Shown piece by piece: positions 41,217 to 50,580 of a stretch of DNA of 64,000 bases (within the stretch, counting starts at the first letter, position 1; the number at the start of each line of letters is the position of its first letter). Both the position numbers and the translations under genes were made by a program. A model generated the notes under the pieces. The model was not told where the DNA came from. It searched no databases and saw only the letters and a list, made by a program, of their open reading frames with translations. Source of the DNA: Vulcaniibacterium gelatinicum (lineage in GTDB: Bacteria; Pseudomonadota; Gammaproteobacteria; Xanthomonadales; Xanthomonadaceae); contig NZ_VNKO01000007.1 of assembly GCF_008033445.1 (NCBI RefSeq), positions 62,001 through 126,000 on the forward strand. Reading direction: 5' to 3'.

Positions 41217-43247
41217 TCAGGCAGGTGACGTCCCGGACGACTCGTCCGGCACGTCGGGATAGGTGTCCAGCACGCGGCCCAGCGCCGCCTTCAGCGGGCC
41301 GAGCCAGGGTTCGTAATGCCGCCAGTGGTCCAGCCCCTCGCGGTAGATCGGCCGCCGCACCTGCTCGGAGCTGGCGGTGCGCACCGGGCGGTCGTTCTCG
41401 AAGAAGCGCAGGCAGCGCGGGTCGAACGGCAGCCCGCAGTAGTCGAGCAGGCGCCGCACCTCGGCCTCGGTGTCCTCGACCATGCGCTCGTAGATCACCC
41501 GGTGCACGTGCCCGGGCAGCACCGCGTCGAAGTGCGCCATCAGCGCCACGTAGTCGCGGTAGTAGCGGCCGAGATCCTCGAGCGAGTAGCTGAAGTCCTG
41601 GCCACGGGCGAAGTGCTGCTTGAACGCCGAGAAGCAGCAGGCGAGCGGATGCCGGCGCGCGTCCACGATCTTGGCGTTCGGCAGCATCAGCCGGATCAGG
41701 CCGACGTGGGCGAAGTTGTTCGGCATCTTGTCCACGAACAGCGGCGCGCCGCGCTTGCGGTGCACGCGGGTGCGGGCCAGGTAGCGCTCGCCGAGCGCGC
41801 GCAGCGCGTCGGCGCCGAGCGTGGCCAGCACGTCGTGGTAGGTCTGCCCCGGCGCGGCGCGGCGGCGCAGCTCGCGGGTGATCGAGATCACCTCGGGCAG
41901 CTCCATCGTGCCCTCGACCTGCGGGTGGCTGGACAGGATCTGCTCGACCAGGGTCGAACCCGCGCGCGGCAGGCCGACCACGAAGATCGGGTCCGGATCC
42001 GGCGCACCCCAGCCGGCGCGCGCGGCGAAGAATTCGCGCGTGTACAGCGTGCGTGCCCGCTGCACGCGCGCGGCGGTCTCGTCGGCGTCGTAGGGCACCC
42101 GCCGGCGGCGCAGGGCGTTGCCGCGCGCGTAGTGCTCGAACGAGGCGGCGTATTCGGCCGCGTCCTCCAGCGCCTTGCCGAGCGCGAACTCCAGGTGCAG
42201 GCGGTGCTCGTCGGGCAGGTCGCCGCGTGCCAGCGCCGCGCGCATCGCCTCCAGGTCGGCGGGCTCGAAGCGGAAGGTCTTGAGGTTGGCCAGGCTCCAC
42301 CAGGCCTCGCCGAAGGCCGGATCGAGCGCGATCGCGCGGCGGTAGGCGGCGATCGCGCGCGCGGTCTCGCCGGCGGTCTTGAGCGCGTGGCCGTAGCTGA
42401 GCCAGATGCGCGGATGGCCCGGATACTCGGCCAGGATGCCGTCGTACAGCGCCAGCGCCGGCGCGTAGTCGCCGGTGCGGCACAGGATCACCGCCTTGAG
42501 GTTGCGGTAGCTGGCGTTGGCCGGGTCGTGCGCGAGCAGCCGCTCGACCTGGGCCAGGGCCTCCTGCGGCTTGTTGGCCCGGTGCAGCACCTGGGCATAG
42601 TTCTGGCGCGCGGCGTGGAAGCCGGGGGCCAGCTCCAGGCAGCGCTCGAGCAGTGCCTCGGCGTCCTCCACCCGGCCCAGGCGTGCGGCCACCTCGGCCA
42701 GCATCCGGATCGCGGCCACGTCGGTGGGCGCCTGGCGCAGGTGCGCGCGCAGCAGCGCCTCGGCCTCGGGCAGTCGGTTGCCGGCCAGGGCGTCGGCGGC
42801 CCGCAGCAGCTGCGGGTCGCGCACCGAGTGGCGGACGTATTGGGTCCGCGCGGCGTCGGCGCCGGCCTCGTCGCCGATCGCGGCGAGGTGGTCGGCCAGC
42901 GCCAGCCAGGCGCGCGGCAGATCGGGCTTGAGCGCCACCGCGCGCCGCAGCGCGGCCACCGCGGCATCGCCCTGCCCGGCCCGGCCCAAGGCCAGGCCCA
43001 GCTCGAACTGCGCCTGCGGCCAGTGCGGGTGGGCGTGAACCAGCGGTTCGAGCAGCGCCAGCGCACGCTCCGGCGCGCCGCAGGCGGTGTGCGACGCGGC
43101 CAGGATCAGCTGCGCGGGCGGGTGGCCGGGCAGCACGCGCAGGATTTCCTGCGCCTGTTCGCCGGCCAGCGCCGGGTCGGTGCCGAGCAGACGCGCGGCG
43201 TGCGCGAGCGCGACCTCGGGCGAGGCGGTCGGCGCGGGCGCGCTCAC
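41217..43247 (-). CDS. TPR-repeat sulfotransferase-family protein
   Basis: The 676-residue protein has an N-terminal half of tetratricopeptide repeats (for example PQAQFELGLALGRAGQGDAA and PRIWLSYGHALKTAGETARA) and a C-terminal sulfotransferase domain. The PAPS 5'-phosphosulfate loop is IFVVGLPRAGSTLVEQILSS (about 418-437) and the 3'-phosphate region is DARRHPLACCFSAFKQHF. The likely start is a GTG at 43245-43247 behind GGGAG. It would transfer sulfate to an unknown acceptor. It shares a transcript with the TonB receptor, a pairing I recall from related genomes. Confidence 0.88.
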   Translation of the reverse strand: MSAPAPTASPEVALAHAARLLGTDPALAGEQAQEILRVLPGHPPAQLILAASHTACGAPERALALLEPLVHAHPHWPQAQFELGLALGRAGQGDAAVAALRRAVALKPDLPRAWLALADHLAAIGDEAGADAARTQYVRHSVRDPQLLRAADALAGNRLPEAEALLRAHLRQAPTDVAAIRMLAEVAARLGRVEDAEALLERCLELAPGFHAARQNYAQVLHRANKPQEALAQVERLLAHDPANASYRNLKAVILCRTGDYAPALALYDGILAEYPGHPRIWLSYGHALKTAGETARAIAAYRRAIALDPAFGEAWWSLANLKTFRFEPADLEAMRAALARGDLPDEHRLHLEFALGKALEDAAEYAASFEHYARGNALRRRRVPYDADETAARVQRARTLYTREFFAARAGWGAPDPDPIFVVGLPRAGSTLVEQILSSHPQVEGTMELPEVISITRELRRRAAPGQTYHDVLATLGADALRALGERYLARTRVHRKRGAPLFVDKMPNNFAHVGLIRLMLPNAKIVDARRHPLACCFSAFKQHFARGQDFSYSLEDLGRYYRDYVALMAHFDAVLPGHVHRVIYERMVEDTEAEVRRLLDYCGLPFDPRCLRFFENDRPVRTASSEQVRRPIYREGLDHWRHYEPWLGPLKAALGRVLDTYPDVPDESSGTSPA

Positions 43248-43492
43248 CCGGCCACTCCCGCGCAGGAGTCGCCAGCATCTCCGCCAGGCCCGATTCCGAT
43301 CATGCGCCTCCCCGTCACCCCAACCGCCTCCGCGCGCCACCGGCCGAACGCAACGGCGCTCCCCGACCGGTCGCCCCCACGGGCGTCGTTGCAATCTAAA
43401 CCGGGCCCGCGCGCCCACGCCAGCCGACGCCGTCACGGCACCGGCGTAGACTGGCTCCGCCGCCCCCGTCCGATCCGTCCCGGAGGTGCCCC

Positions 43493-43786
43493 ATGCCCAT
43501 GCTGCGCATCCGCCTCACCGGCAGCGACGACCGCGTGCGCGCGATCACCAACCTGCTGCAGAGCCTGGACGGCATCGAGCACGTCGAGGAGGTCGGCGAC
43601 CTGATGCCGCACCTGGACGACGCGGATTCCAGCTCGGCGGGCCTGAGCGACATCGGCGGACCGGACGTGCACGAGATCGAGATCGAGGCGCCCAACCCCT
43701 CCACCGCGCGCAAGGTGCGCGAGGCAGTCGAGATGCTGGCCTTCGATCTGGACGTGCTGGCCGAGTTCGAGGAAGACGAGGAGTGA
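43493..43786 (+). CDS. Small acidic protein of unknown function
   Basis: The 97-residue protein starts with an ACT/ferredoxin-like beta-alpha-beta pattern (MLRIRLTGSDDRVRAITNLL, then GIEHVEEVGDLMP), has an Asp/Ser loop, then a second beta-alpha-beta half (HEIEIEAPNPSTARKVREAV, EMLAFDLDVLAEFE) and ends EEDEE. GGAGG upstream supports the first ATG. I do not recognise a named family. It is divergent from the sulfotransferase gene across 245 bases with no further gene. Confidence 0.75.
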   Translation: MPMLRIRLTGSDDRVRAITNLLQSLDGIEHVEEVGDLMPHLDDADSSSAGLSDIGGPDVHEIEIEAPNPSTARKVREAVEMLAFDLDVLAEFEEDEE

Positions 43787-43884
43787 AGGGCGCGCGCTGC
43801 CGGGGATCGCAACGGTAGGGGCTCATGCCCGCCCGGTGCGGGACGGCCTATGCTTGCCCTCCCGTCCCCCAGCCCTCGCCCCCC

Positions 43885-45684
43885 ATGCGCTACGCCCTCC
43901 TCGCTGCCGCCCTGACCGCCGCCCTCACCGCCTGCCAGGCGCAGGCGCCGGCCGTCCCCGCCGCCCACCAGGCCACGGCCGCCGCCTCGCAGGCCGACGC
44001 CGCCTTCGCCGGGATCTCGCGCCGGTGGCTCGACGGCTGGATGCGGCTCAACCCGGTCGCCGCGACCCAGATCGGCGACCACCGCTTCGACACCGAGGTG
44101 GACGACCTCGGCGCCGCCGGGCGGCAGGCGCTGGTGGACTTCAGCAAGCGGCTGCTGGCCGAGCTCGACGCGCTCGACCGCAGCAGGCTCTCGCGCGAGA
44201 ACCAGGTGGACGCGCTGATCCTGCGCAACCAGCTGCAGAGCGACATCTGGAACATCGAGACGCTGCAGTCCTGGGCCTGGGACCCGCAGGTGTACAGCCA
44301 GCTCGCCGGCGGGGCGATCTACACCCTGATGGCGCGCGAGTTCGCGCCCATGCCCGAGCGCCTGAAGGCCGCGACCGCGCGCATGGAGAAGCTGCCGGCC
44401 CTGCTGGCGCAGGCGCGCGAGAACCTCGACCCGGCGCGGGTGCCGAAGGTCCACGCCGAGACCGTGGCGAAGCAGAACGCGGGCGTGCTGAGCCTGATCG
44501 ACGAACTGGTGCTGCCGAACGCCGACCAGTTGCAGGGCGAGGACCGCAAGCGCCTGGACGCGGCGATCGAGACCGTGCGCAAGGCGGTGGCCGAGCACCA
44601 GGCCTGGCTCGACGGCACCCTGGTGCCGAACGCGAAGGGCGACTTCCGCCTCGGCCGCGCGCTGTACGACCAGAAGCTGCGCTTCGCCCTCAACTCGGCG
44701 CTCTCGCGCGAGGAGATCAGGCGCCGCGCCGAGGCCGAGCTGAGCCGCGTGCGCGGCGAGATGTACAAGGTCGCGCGGCAGGTGCTGAAGGACCGCCCGA
44801 ACGCCCCGCCGCTGCCCGACGCGCCCACGCCGGAACAGCAGCAGGCCGCGATCGAGGCTGCACTCGAGCTGGCCTACGCCGAGCGGCCGACGCGCGACGC
44901 GGTGGTGGAGACCGCCCGGCAGACCCTGGCCCAGGCCACCGAGTTCGTGCGCGCCAAGAACCTGGTCAGCGTGCCCGACGACCCGGTGAAGATCATCCTG
45001 ATGCCGGAGTTCCAGCGTGGCGTCGCGGTCGCCTACTGCGACTCGCCCGGCCCGCTCGACAAGGGCCTGGAGACCTACTACGCGATCTCGCCGATCCCCG
45101 ACGACTGGACCGACGAACAGGCCGACTCGTTCCTGCGCGAATACAACACGCGCATGATCCACCTGCTCTCGATCCACGAGGCGATGCCGGGCCACTACCT
45201 GGAGGGCGCGCACTCGGCGCGGCACCCCTCCACCCTGCGCGCGGTGCTGCGCTCGGGCCTGTTCGCCGAGGGCTGGGCGGTGTACACCGAGGACGTGATG
45301 ATGAACGCTGGGTACCTGGACAACGACCCGCTGTTCCGCCTGGTCCGCTACAAGTTCTACCTGCGCGCGGTGGCCAACGCGATCCTCGACCAGGGCGTGC
45401 ACGTGGACGGCTGGACCCGCGAGCAGGCGATGGACCTGATGACCCGGCAGACCTTCCAGCAGGAGCGCGAGGCCGCCGGCAAGTGGGTCCGCGCCCAGCT
45501 GACCTCGGCGCAGCTGCCGACCTACTTCGTCGGCGTCCAGGAGCACTACGACCTGCGCCGGGCGATGGAGCAGAAGCTCGGCAAGGACTTCGACGAGAAG
45601 CGCTTCCACGACGCGGTGCTGTCCTACGGCGCGCCGCCGGTGCGGTTCGTGCGCCAGCTCATGCTCGACCAGCCGATCGAATGA
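43885..45684 (+). CDS. DUF885 family lipoprotein (putative metallo-peptidase)
   Basis: The 599-residue protein has a lipoprotein signal (ALLAAALTAALTAC) and a DUF885 domain through nearly its full length. The key motif HEAMPGHYLEGAH (about 430-442) is HExxPGH, the family form of a zinc-binding site, with a downstream Glu in LFAEGWAVYTEDVM. Peptidase function is inferred from that motif; substrates are unknown. The ATG at 43885 is preferred over an upstream in-frame start because it begins the signal peptide. Confidence 0.9.
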   Translation: MRYALLAAALTAALTACQAQAPAVPAAHQATAAASQADAAFAGISRRWLDGWMRLNPVAATQIGDHRFDTEVDDLGAAGRQALVDFSKRLLAELDALDRSRLSRENQVDALILRNQLQSDIWNIETLQSWAWDPQVYSQLAGGAIYTLMAREFAPMPERLKAATARMEKLPALLAQARENLDPARVPKVHAETVAKQNAGVLSLIDELVLPNADQLQGEDRKRLDAAIETVRKAVAEHQAWLDGTLVPNAKGDFRLGRALYDQKLRFALNSALSREEIRRRAEAELSRVRGEMYKVARQVLKDRPNAPPLPDAPTPEQQQAAIEAALELAYAERPTRDAVVETARQTLAQATEFVRAKNLVSVPDDPVKIILMPEFQRGVAVAYCDSPGPLDKGLETYYAISPIPDDWTDEQADSFLREYNTRMIHLLSIHEAMPGHYLEGAHSARHPSTLRAVLRSGLFAEGWAVYTEDVMMNAGYLDNDPLFRLVRYKFYLRAVANAILDQGVHVDGWTREQAMDLMTRQTFQQEREAAGKWVRAQLTSAQLPTYFVGVQEHYDLRRAMEQKLGKDFDEKRFHDAVLSYGAPPVRFVRQLMLDQPIE

Positions 45685-45764
45685 ACTGCGACGCCGCTCC
45701 CGGCTCGACCGCCGGAGCGGCGGCAGGCTAAAGTCAGGGGGGGGGAACGCCGAGGGAGGCGTCC

Positions 45765-48665
45765 ATGCAGCAGTCCGGAGCGGAGGCTGGCTCGCGCACG
45801 ACGGCGCCCGAGGCGCTGGCCGTCCGCCTGCTCCAGGCTGCCACCCCGGAGGCCGTGGCCGAGGTGCTGTGCGCCCGCCTGGCCGAGCAGGGCATCGAGG
45901 GCACGGTCCTGTGGTCCGCGGCCTGGCCCGGGGACATCCGCGCCCATCCCCCCGCCCGCGCCACATCGGCCCTGTTCGACGCCGCCTGCGGCGCCATCGC
46001 CGCGCACCGCACGCGCCACGCCCCTCCCGCCGACCTGCACGTGCTGAGCGACGACGGCGAGCACGTGGCCGCCCTGCTGCATTGCGCCGGCGGGCAGCCC
46101 GACCCGGCGACGATCGCCGCGGCCGGCATGCGCATGGCCGAGACCCTGGCCATGCAGCAACTGCACGACACCGTGGCGCGCCTGGAGCAGTCCGAGAAGC
46201 TGCAGCGCGCGCTCTACGCGATCGCCGACCTGGCCGGCTCCGACCTCGACATGCCGGCGATGCTGCGCGAGCTGCACCGCATCGTCTCGGACCTGATGTA
46301 TGCGGAGAACTTCTTCCTGGCGCTGTACGACCGCGAACGCGACAGCGTGCGTTTCCTGTACTTCGTGGACACCGTGGACCCCGAGCCGCCGGCGCAGGAC
46401 GAGGAGTTCCCGCTGTCGCGGTTCGAGCATTCCCTGTCCTGGTACGTGATCCGCGACGCCAAGCCGCTGATGGGCACCACCGAGGAACTGCGGCGGCAGG
46501 TCTCAGGTCCGCTGCAACTGCACGGCGCGGACAGCTACGACTGGCTGGGCGTGCCGCTGATGCGCAACGGGCGGGTGCACGGCGTGATGGTGGTGCAGAC
46601 CTACATCCCGGGCATGCGCTACACCCGCGCTGAGATGGCCCTGCTGTCCTTCGTCGCCGAGCACGTGCTCACCGCGCTGGAACGCAAGCAGCGCCACGCC
46701 GATCTGGAACAGCGCGTGCGCGAGCGCACCGCCCAGCTCGACCTGGCCATCACCGAGCTGCGCCGCGAGGTGGCCGAGCGCGAGCGCGGCGAACAGCTGC
46801 AGGCGGCGCTGTACCGGATCGCGGCCCTGGCCAGCACCGACGAGAGCACCGAACGCTTCTACCGCCACGTGCACTCGATCGTCGGCGAGCTGATCAACGC
46901 CCGCAACTTCTACATCGCCCTGCTCTCGGACGACCGCTCCCAGGTTCATTTCCCCTACGTGGTGGACGAACACGGGGCGCAGTGGGAATCGCGCCCGTTC
47001 GGCCGCGGCCTGACCGAGTACGTGGTCCGCTGCGGCACCCCGCAACTGGTGGACATGGCCCGCGCCGCGCAGCTGGCCCAGGCCGGCGAGATCGACGACT
47101 ACATCGTCGGCGAGCCGTCGCTGATGTGGCTCGGTGCCCCGCTGTTCGGCGAGGACGAGGTGATCGGCGTGGTCGCCGTGCAGACATATTCGCCGGACGT
47201 GCGCTACGACGAGCGCGACGCCGAGCTGCTGCGCTTCGTCTCCTACCAGATCGCCAGCAGCCTGCAGCGCCGCCGCGCGGCCGAACTGCTGGTCCGGGCG
47301 AACGCGGAGCTGGAGCGGCGGGTCGAGGAGCGCACCCGCGAGCTGCGCGCCGAGATCGAGGTGCGGCAGCAGGTCGAGGCCATGCTCAAGCACCAGGTCC
47401 TGCACGACCCGCTCACCGGCCTGCCCAACCGGGTGTACATGCGCGAACGGATCGAGCGCGCGCTGGCCGCGGTGCGCCGCGACCGCAACTATCGTTTCGG
47501 TGTGCTGTACCTCGACGTGGACCGGTTCAAGCTGGTCAACGACACCCTCGGCCACCTGGCCGGCGACCAGGTGCTGCAGGAGGTCGCACGCCGGCTCAGC
47601 CGTTCCGTGCGCGAACCCGACGTGGTCGCGCGGCTGTCCGGCGACGAGTTCGCGATCCTGCTCGAGCACGTGCAGATCCCGGAGACGGCCACCAAGGTCG
47701 CGCAGCGCGTGATCCAGGCCATGGCCAAGCCCATGGAAGTGGTCGGGCAGACCATCCAGGTGGGGGCCAGCATCGGCATGGCGATGGGCGACCATCGCTA
47801 CGCGACCGTGGACGACGTGCTGCGCGATGCCGACACCGCCCTGTACCGGGCCAAGACCACCGGCCGCAACCGGCTGGTGCTGTTCGACGAGCAGCTGCAC
47901 CAGGCGGCGATGAACGTGCTCGAGCTGGAGCAGGACCTGCGCAGGGCGATCACGCACGACGAATTCCTGCCCTACTTCCAGCCGCTGGTGCGGCTGGAGG
48001 ACGGCGCCGTGGTCGGCTACGAGGCGCTGCTGCGCTGGCGGCACCCGCGGCGCGGGCTGCTGGCGCCGGGCGAGTTCCTGGCCACCGCCGAGGACAGCGG
48101 GCTGATCGAGCAGATCGACTGGCGCATGTTCCGCCTCTCGATGGTGCACTCACGCAGCTTCCTGCACCCGGACCAGTTCCTCACCATCAACGTCTCGCCC
48201 CGCCTGTTCCAGTACGGGGACCTGGACCAGCGCCTGCTGGCACTGACTTCGGAGACGGGATTCCCGGCCTCGCAACTGCGCATCGAGGTCACCGAGGGCA
48301 CCCTGCTCGGCGATCCGGCGACGGTGGCGGTGGTGCTCGAACGCCTGCGCGCGGCCTGCATCGAGGCGGCGCTGGACGACTTCGGCACCGGCTATTCCTC
48401 ACTCGGCCACGTGCACCTGTTCCCGCTGAAGATGATCAAGATCGACCGCTCCTTCGTGGAAGCGGTGAGCGCGAAGGACAACACCCGCAGCAATGCCGTG
48501 ATCGGCGCGATCCTGGCGCTGGCGCGCTCGCTGGGGCTCGAAGTGGTGGCCGAAGGCATCGAGACCGAGGCCCAACGCCGCGCCTTGCAGGAGATGGGCT
48601 GCCCCTACGGCCAGGGCTACCTGTTCGCCAGGCCCGGCCCGGGGGAGCAGTGGCGGCCGGCGTAG
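45765..48665 (+). CDS. GAF-GAF-GGDEF-EAL cyclic-di-GMP signalling protein
   Basis: The 966-residue cytoplasmic protein has two GAF domains (about 165-310 and 358-502), each followed by a helical coiled-coil linker containing LEQRVRERTAQLDL or LERRVEERTRELRA, then GGDEF (about 545-710) and EAL (about 720-960). The cyclase signature reads SGDEF (near 626), a variant usually still active. The EAL part keeps YEALLRW, NVSPRLFQYGD, DDFGTGYSSL and KIDRSF, so phosphodiesterase activity is expected. GGGAGG precedes the ATG. Dual-domain proteins often have one dominant activity. Confidence 0.93.
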   Translation: MQQSGAEAGSRTTAPEALAVRLLQAATPEAVAEVLCARLAEQGIEGTVLWSAAWPGDIRAHPPARATSALFDAACGAIAAHRTRHAPPADLHVLSDDGEHVAALLHCAGGQPDPATIAAAGMRMAETLAMQQLHDTVARLEQSEKLQRALYAIADLAGSDLDMPAMLRELHRIVSDLMYAENFFLALYDRERDSVRFLYFVDTVDPEPPAQDEEFPLSRFEHSLSWYVIRDAKPLMGTTEELRRQVSGPLQLHGADSYDWLGVPLMRNGRVHGVMVVQTYIPGMRYTRAEMALLSFVAEHVLTALERKQRHADLEQRVRERTAQLDLAITELRREVAERERGEQLQAALYRIAALASTDESTERFYRHVHSIVGELINARNFYIALLSDDRSQVHFPYVVDEHGAQWESRPFGRGLTEYVVRCGTPQLVDMARAAQLAQAGEIDDYIVGEPSLMWLGAPLFGEDEVIGVVAVQTYSPDVRYDERDAELLRFVSYQIASSLQRRRAAELLVRANAELERRVEERTRELRAEIEVRQQVEAMLKHQVLHDPLTGLPNRVYMRERIERALAAVRRDRNYRFGVLYLDVDRFKLVNDTLGHLAGDQVLQEVARRLSRSVREPDVVARLSGDEFAILLEHVQIPETATKVAQRVIQAMAKPMEVVGQTIQVGASIGMAMGDHRYATVDDVLRDADTALYRAKTTGRNRLVLFDEQLHQAAMNVLELEQDLRRAITHDEFLPYFQPLVRLEDGAVVGYEALLRWRHPRRGLLAPGEFLATAEDSGLIEQIDWRMFRLSMVHSRSFLHPDQFLTINVSPRLFQYGDLDQRLLALTSETGFPASQLRIEVTEGTLLGDPATVAVVLERLRAACIEAALDDFGTGYSSLGHVHLFPLKMIKIDRSFVEAVSAKDNTRSNAVIGAILALARSLGLEVVAEGIETEAQRRALQEMGCPYGQGYLFARPGPGEQWRPA

Positions 48666-48675
48666 CGCGCGGCCG

Positions 48676-49587
48676 TCACGGCCGCTTGCCCTCACGCTGG
48701 CTCAGCGCCACGCTGCCCAGGATCAGCGCGCCGGCCACGGCCATCGCCGGTGTCACCGGCTCATCCAGCAGCAGCCAGGCCCAGGCCACGCCGAACACCG
48801 GGACCAGATAGGTCACGGTCGAGGCACGGGCGGGGCCGATGCGGGCGATCAGCCGGTAGTAGCTGACGAACGCCAGTCCGGTGCAAAGCACGCCCAGCAT
48901 CGCCGCGGACAGCCACGACTCCGCCGGGATGCTCCGCTCCGGCCAGGCCAGGATCGCGAACGGAAGCGTCAACAGCGCCGTGCTGCCCAGCGCCGCCGAG
49001 GCCACCGCCGCCGGCGGCAGGCCGGTCAGGTGCCGGCGGACCAGGTGCAGGCCGACGCCGTACAGGAACGCCGCCGTCGCGCCCGCAGCCACCGCCCAGC
49101 CGATGCTGAAACCGGCGATCTTGCCGCTCGCCAGCACCACCACGCCGGCGAACCCGGTCAGCAGCGCCACCGCGCGCCGGGTGCCGATGCGCTCGCCGAA
49201 GAACAGGAACCCGACCAGCGCGGTGAACAGCACCGTCATCGCGTTGGCGATCGCGCCGATCCCGGCCGGCGCGCGCTGCGCGGCCCAGGCGAAGAGCATG
49301 AACGGCACCGCCGAGTTGATCGCCCCGATCAGCGCCACTTTCGGCCACAGCCGGGCCGGAAACTGCACCCGCGCCCGCCACAGGAAGGGCAGCAGCACCA
49401 GCGAACCCAGTGCCAGGCGCACCTCGACCAGGGCGATCGTGCCGAAGTCGTCGGCGGCGATGCGCATGAACAGGAAAGAGGCGCCCCAGACCGCGCCGAG
49501 CAGCCCGAGTTCGAGCGGCGTGAGCCACGCGCGCCCGCTGTTGCGGGGGAGGGACAGGCCAAGGGCGGCGTCGGCGGGCCGGGACAT
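48676..49587 (-). CDS. EamA/DMT-family transporter (divergent to LysR gene)
   Basis: The 303-residue protein has ten hydrophobic helices in two EamA repeats. The first opens LLGAVWGASFLFMRIAADDF and contains INSAVPFMLFAWAAQRAPAG; the second ends TYLVPVFGVAWAWLLLDEP. Family members export amino acids or other metabolites. It is divergent from a LysR-type gene and may be its target, which would make it a regulated exporter. The ATG at 49585-49587 is preferred over an upstream in-frame start. Confidence 0.88.
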   Translation of the reverse strand: MSRPADAALGLSLPRNSGRAWLTPLELGLLGAVWGASFLFMRIAADDFGTIALVEVRLALGSLVLLPFLWRARVQFPARLWPKVALIGAINSAVPFMLFAWAAQRAPAGIGAIANAMTVLFTALVGFLFFGERIGTRRAVALLTGFAGVVVLASGKIAGFSIGWAVAAGATAAFLYGVGLHLVRRHLTGLPPAAVASAALGSTALLTLPFAILAWPERSIPAESWLSAAMLGVLCTGLAFVSYYRLIARIGPARASTVTYLVPVFGVAWAWLLLDEPVTPAMAVAGALILGSVALSQREGKRP

Positions 49588-49657
49588 GGGACAGGAACCG
49601 GATTGATGGCAGGCCGCCATTGTCCGTCGCGCTGGAATCCGCACAAGCGCATACTTC

Positions 49658-49672
49658 TCAAGACAGACTTGA
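49658..49672. promoter_or_regulatory. Candidate LysR operator dyad TCAAG-N5-CTTGA
   Basis: A perfect 5-base dyad with 5-base spacer (TCAAGACAGACTTGA) lies in the 104-base divergent region, 20 bases before the LysR start. LysR proteins commonly bind interrupted dyads between themselves and a divergent target. Confidence 0.45.
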
Positions 49673-49691
49673 ACCTGATTTGAGGCTGAGC

Positions 49692-50576
49692 ATGGCCCTG
49701 CGCGCGGACTGGCTCCCGGCCCTGGCGGCGTTCGAGGCCGCCGCCCGCCACCAGAACTTCGCCCACGCCGCCGAGGAGCTGCACCTGACCGCGAGCGCGG
49801 TCAGCCACCACGTGCGCAAGCTCGAGAATCGGCTCGGGGTGATGCTGTTCCAGCGCCACGCCCGCGGCGTGACCCTGACCGCAGAAGGCCGCCAGCTCGC
49901 CGACGCCGCCGGCAGCGCGCTGGCCGACATGGAGGGCGTGCTGCGCAGCCTGCGCACCCCGCGCGAGGAGCGCGACCGGGTCCGGATCACCACCCTGCAC
50001 TCGCTCACCCACGCCTGGCTGCTGCCGCGCCTGCCCGATTTCCATGCCCGCCACCCGCAACTGCGCGTGGTGGTGGACACCGAGATCGCGCTCACCCGCT
50101 TCGACGAGGGCGGCCCGGACCTGGCCATCCGCCACGGTCCCGGCCACTGGCCGGGCCTGACCGCGCACCTGCTGATGGACGACGCCCTGTTCCCGGTCGC
50201 CGCGCCGGCGCTGGCGCAGCGCCTGCACACGCCGGCCGACATCGCCTGCGCCCCCCTGGTCGCCGACCTCTCGCGCCAGGGCTGGCCCGACTGGTTCCGC
50301 GCCGCGGACGTGCACGGCGCGCAGCCCGACGTGCGCCTGACCTTCACCGACTCCACCGACGCCCTGCTCGCCGCCGCGCTCGGCCTCGGCGTGGCGCTGG
50401 CGCGCAAGCGCATCGTCCGGCCGTGGCTGGCCGACGGCCGCCTGGTGCCCTTGCCCGGTCCGGTGCTGCCGGCACGCTGGAGCTACTACGTCGTCTATCC
50501 CTCGCACCGCCGCCTGCGCCCGCCGGCACGGTCGTTCGTGGACTGGCTGCTGGCGCTCGAACCGGACCAGGATTGA
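49692..50576 (+). CDS. LysR-family transcriptional regulator (GcvA-like)
   Basis: The 294-residue protein has an N-terminal winged helix-turn-helix (LPALAAFEAAARHQNFAHAA, EELHLTASAVSHHVRKLENR) and a periplasmic-binding-like effector domain (VRITTLHSLTHAWLLPRLPD, DLAIRHGPG). The LPALAAFEAAARH opening and the RFDEGGPDLAIR pattern resemble the GcvA/AmpR branch. It lies between two EamA transporter genes, one divergent and one 4 bases downstream, so it probably regulates export. Confidence 0.9.
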   Translation: MALRADWLPALAAFEAAARHQNFAHAAEELHLTASAVSHHVRKLENRLGVMLFQRHARGVTLTAEGRQLADAAGSALADMEGVLRSLRTPREERDRVRITTLHSLTHAWLLPRLPDFHARHPQLRVVVDTEIALTRFDEGGPDLAIRHGPGHWPGLTAHLLMDDALFPVAAPALAQRLHTPADIACAPLVADLSRQGWPDWFRAADVHGAQPDVRLTFTDSTDALLAAALGLGVALARKRIVRPWLADGRLVPLPGPVLPARWSYYVVYPSHRRLRPPARSFVDWLLALEPDQD

Positions 50577-50580
50577 CGCG

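Noticed and set aside
45737-45745. G9 run upstream of the GGDEF-EAL gene as a phase-variable tract
   Set aside because: Nine bases is near the range expected in GC-rich DNA, and it lies outside the Shine-Dalgarno region, so evidence is insufficient.
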